Shown piece by piece: positions 62,140 to 64,000 of a stretch of 64,000 nucleotides of DNA. The notes under the pieces are model-generated. The model saw only the letters and a list, made by a program, of their open reading frames with translations, ran no database searches and was not told where the DNA came from. This DNA comes from Novosphingobium sp. (GTDB lineage: Bacteria; Pseudomonadota; Alphaproteobacteria; Sphingomonadales; Sphingomonadaceae): assembly GCA_017745295.1 (NCBI GenBank), contig JAGHZR010000012.1:56100-120099 (forward strand), in the 5' to 3' direction. How positions within the stretch are numbered: the stretch's first letter is position 1; every line of letters begins with the position of its first letter. The translations under genes were made by a program, and so were the position numbers.

Positions 62140-63789
62140 TTGGAGTCAGTTTCGGTCGTACTTTTCCTTTTGCTGGCGGTCGTGGTGAGCGGTGCAATAT
62201 CGCGCATGCTCCCCTGGTCGGTGCCGACGCCCCTCGTGCAGATATTGCTGGGCTGCGTGATCGGTCTCTCGACTTCTTATAGCGTATCGCTCGATCCCGA
62301 ACTGTTCCTGCTGCTGTTCCTGCCGCCGCTGCTGTTTCTTGACGGTTGGCGCATTCCCAAGGACGAATTGTTCAAGGACGTCTCCACGGTCGTCGAGCTG
62401 GCCCTGGGGCTGGTGCTGACGACCGTGATCGGCATGGGCCTGTTCATTCACTGGATGATTCCGGCGATGCCGCTGGCCGTCGCTTTCGCACTGGCCGCCG
62501 TCGTCTCGCCGACCGACCCGATCGCGGTTTCCGCCATCGCCGCCCGCGTCCCGATCCCCAAGCGCATGATGCACATCCTCGAAGGCGAATCCCTGCTGAA
62601 CGACGCCTCGGGCCTTGTTTGCCTCCGCTTCGCCGTCGCGGCGGCGCTGACCGGCACGTTCTCCGCCGGGGGGGCCGCGCTCAACTTCCTCTGGGTTGCG
62701 GGCGCAGGGCTGGCCATCGGTGTCGTGGTCACGCTCGTCGTCTCGCGGGCCAAAGCCTGGGTCACGCGCCGCTGGGGCGAGGATACCGGCTCGCAGATCC
62801 TCGTCAGCCTGCTGATCCCCTTCGGTTCCTACATGCTGGCCGAGCACTTCCATGCCTCGGGCATTCTCGCTGCGGTCAGCGCCGGCGTGACCATGACCTT
62901 CGCCGAAATCTCGCGCGAGGCCATGGCCGTCACCCGCATGCGCCGCAATTCGGTGTGGGACACGATCCAGTTCACGCTCAACGGCATCATCTTCGTGCTG
63001 CTGGGCGAGCAGCTTCCGGCGATCCTCGCCGGAGCCAAGCGGACCGTGGCCGTCACCGGCCATACCCAGCCGGGCTGGCTGGCGCTCTATGTCGTTGCCA
63101 TCGTCCTCGGCCTCGCGGCTTTGCGCTTCGCCTGGGTGTGGCTCTCGCTCAAGTTCACGATCCTGCGCAAGCGTCAGGCGAACGGCGGCAGGGAGACGGT
63201 GGGAGCGGTCCCGACGCCGAACTGGCGCCTCGTTGCGGCCATGTCCTTCGCGGGCGTGCGCGGTGCGATCACTCTGGCGGGTGTGCTCACATTGCCGCTC
63301 GTGCTCAACGACGGGACGCCGTTTCCGGCGCGCGATCTGGCCATCTTCCTGGCGGCGGGCGTCATCATCGTTTCGCTGGTCCTTGCCAGCATGGCCTTGC
63401 CGGTGCTGCTGAAGGACCTCACCATGCCGGGCGAGCCGTCCAAGCAGGCCGAGGAAGACGCCGCCCGCGTCAAAACCGCCGAAGCGGCTATCAAGGCAAT
63501 CGAGCGCCACCAGCACAACCTTGCCGAAAGCCGCGGCGATGCCGACCGCTATGCGGCGGCGGGCGGCCGGGTGATGGACCTCTACCGTGAAAGGATCGAA
63601 GGCCTCAGCGACGACGAGCGCGACGCCGCTCGCGAACAGGAAAAGCTGTTCCGCGATTTCCGGCTTGTCGGCCTCAAGGCCGAACGGACGGCGCTTGGCG
63701 AACTCATCCGCACCCGCAGCGTGGGCAGCGAGACCATCCGCAAGCTGACTCGCGAACTCGATCTTTCGGAGGCCCGCTTCCGGGGATGA
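62140..63789 (+). CDS. CPA1-family Na+/H+ antiporter
   Basis: The protein has about 549 residues with about 12 membrane segments. LEGESLLNDASGLVCLRFAV contains the ion-binding Asn-Asp pair of CPA1/NhaP antiporters, and AFALAAVVSPTDPIAVSAIA is the preceding conserved segment. The C-terminal 120 residues form a charged, helical cytoplasmic tail. The start is TTG 62140, 8 bases behind AAGGAGC; the longer frame adds an unlikely N-terminus. It exchanges Na+ or K+ for H+ for pH and salt tolerance. Confidence 0.9.
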   Translation: MESVSVVLFLLLAVVVSGAISRMLPWSVPTPLVQILLGCVIGLSTSYSVSLDPELFLLLFLPPLLFLDGWRIPKDELFKDVSTVVELALGLVLTTVIGMGLFIHWMIPAMPLAVAFALAAVVSPTDPIAVSAIAARVPIPKRMMHILEGESLLNDASGLVCLRFAVAAALTGTFSAGGAALNFLWVAGAGLAIGVVVTLVVSRAKAWVTRRWGEDTGSQILVSLLIPFGSYMLAEHFHASGILAAVSAGVTMTFAEISREAMAVTRMRRNSVWDTIQFTLNGIIFVLLGEQLPAILAGAKRTVAVTGHTQPGWLALYVVAIVLGLAALRFAWVWLSLKFTILRKRQANGGRETVGAVPTPNWRLVAAMSFAGVRGAITLAGVLTLPLVLNDGTPFPARDLAIFLAAGVIIVSLVLASMALPVLLKDLTMPGEPSKQAEEDAARVKTAEAAIKAIERHQHNLAESRGDADRYAAAGGRVMDLYRERIEGLSDDERDAAREQEKLFRDFRLVGLKAERTALGELIRTRSVGSETIRKLTRELDLSEARFRG

Positions 63790-63797
63790 GACGAAGC

Positions 63798-63828
63798 AAA
63801 CGGTCCCATCCCGGCGATGGGGCCGTTT
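63798..63828 (+). terminator. Hairpin after the antiporter gene
   Basis: Arms AAACGGTCCCATC and GATGGGGCCGTTT pair over 13 positions with one wobble, 8 bases after the stop codon, followed by a weak T-containing stretch. It is a probable terminator. Confidence 0.65.
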
Positions 63829-63899
63829 GGCGTTTATAAGGCCAAACCCGCTGGAAACGGTCGTTTTTTCGAAAATGTCGTTTTTTTGAAATTAGCGTG

Positions 63900-63927
63900 T
63901 TGACCGAATCGTGAGGCGGTCTTAGAG
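63900..63927 (+). promoter_or_regulatory. Possible stable-RNA promoter at the right edge
   Basis: TTGACC is followed at 16-17 bases by TTAGAG/TAGAGG and a G/C-rich discriminator, with an A/T-rich upstream run (GTTTTTTT). The layout recalls rRNA-operon promoters of sphingomonads, but the transcribed gene lies outside the window, so this is tentative. Confidence 0.35.
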
Positions 63928-64000
63928 GGCCTCTCACCGCAGCGGACCACACGGTTTCGCAGCGGTCGCCACGAGAGACGGACAGCTTGTTCCCCCATCG

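Noticed and set aside
1..64000. CRISPR array, prophage, or tRNA genes
   Set aside because: No regularly spaced short repeats, no phage structural genes and no tRNA T-loop patterns were seen; the integrase is isolated.

Overview
The window is GC-rich alphaproteobacterial DNA, most likely from a member of the Sphingomonadaceae (Sphingomonas, Novosphingobium or Sphingobium type). Three things point there: the sensory and stress gene mix (LOV photoreceptor, CheB-CheR hybrid, NrsF-type anti-sigma factor), an intergenic repeat with the core CGACC-n6-GGTCG, and a second repeat built on CTTCGACAGGCTC arms, both of a kind I associate with sphingomonads. No tRNA, rRNA, CRISPR array or replication origin was recognised. 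A possible stable-RNA promoter lies at the extreme right edge.

Positions 1-11.6 kb are a sensory and stress block. On the minus strand are a CheB-CheR-coiled-coil protein (cut by the left edge), a LOV protein coupled to it, a CDF metal transporter coupled to a periplasmic lipoprotein, and a PAS/PAS/GAF hybrid histidine kinase. On the plus strand are an SDR, a CsbD-like mini gene with a clear terminator, and a translationally coupled FAD/NAD(P)-binding protein and DUF1543 protein. Positions 12-18 kb hold an ECF sigma factor with its overlapping NrsF-like anti-sigma factor, a small membrane protein, a secreted esterase, an Asp/Glu racemase and a retropepsin-like protease.

Positions 18-36.3 kb are accessory metabolic islands with local regulators. 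A LysR gene sits between a five-gene minus-strand operon (EthD, beta-hydroxyacid-type dehydrogenase, SDR, alpha/beta hydrolase, VOC protein) and a second EthD, SDR and hydrolase. Then come ChrA, a solo OLD-like ATPase/TOPRIM nuclease, a frameshifted MFS transporter facing an HxlR regulator across two palindromes, two AraC regulators, and an NmrA/cupin/carboxymuconolactone-decarboxylase set. The five core-bearing repeats (at about 11.7, 26.8, 29.3, 31.2 and 36.6 kb), plus a diverged copy at 25.3 kb, are concentrated in this accessory part. Positions 36.3-38.8 kb hold a compact tyrosine recombinase and an IS110/IS1111-type element with 15-bp inverted repeats.

Positions 39.4-50.8 kb carry a dense catabolic cluster: a GMC oxidoreductase divergent from DUF35, Ltp-like aldolase/thiolase, acyl-CoA dehydrogenase, E1-alpha, E1-beta, E2, VOC, acyl-CoA dehydrogenase and an APH-type kinase, followed by a small iron-sulfur protein. 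It looks like CoA-dependent degradation of a branched or cyclic compound, with retro-aldol cleavage and oxidation of a 2-oxo acid or acetoin-like product. The substrate is not visible from sequence. A QseBC-like two-component system follows.

Positions 53-63.8 kb hold envelope-type genes: two tandem P-loop kinases, a Wzx/MOP-type flippase, an alpha-helical protein and a phospholipase D/cardiolipin synthase. Next is a small Gly/Ser-rich protein followed by a PqqD-HprK fusion and an NTP_transf_5 nucleotidyltransferase, a set that resembles parts of RiPP (lasso-peptide) tailoring systems. A glutamine amidotransferase and a CPA1 Na+/H+ antiporter close the region.
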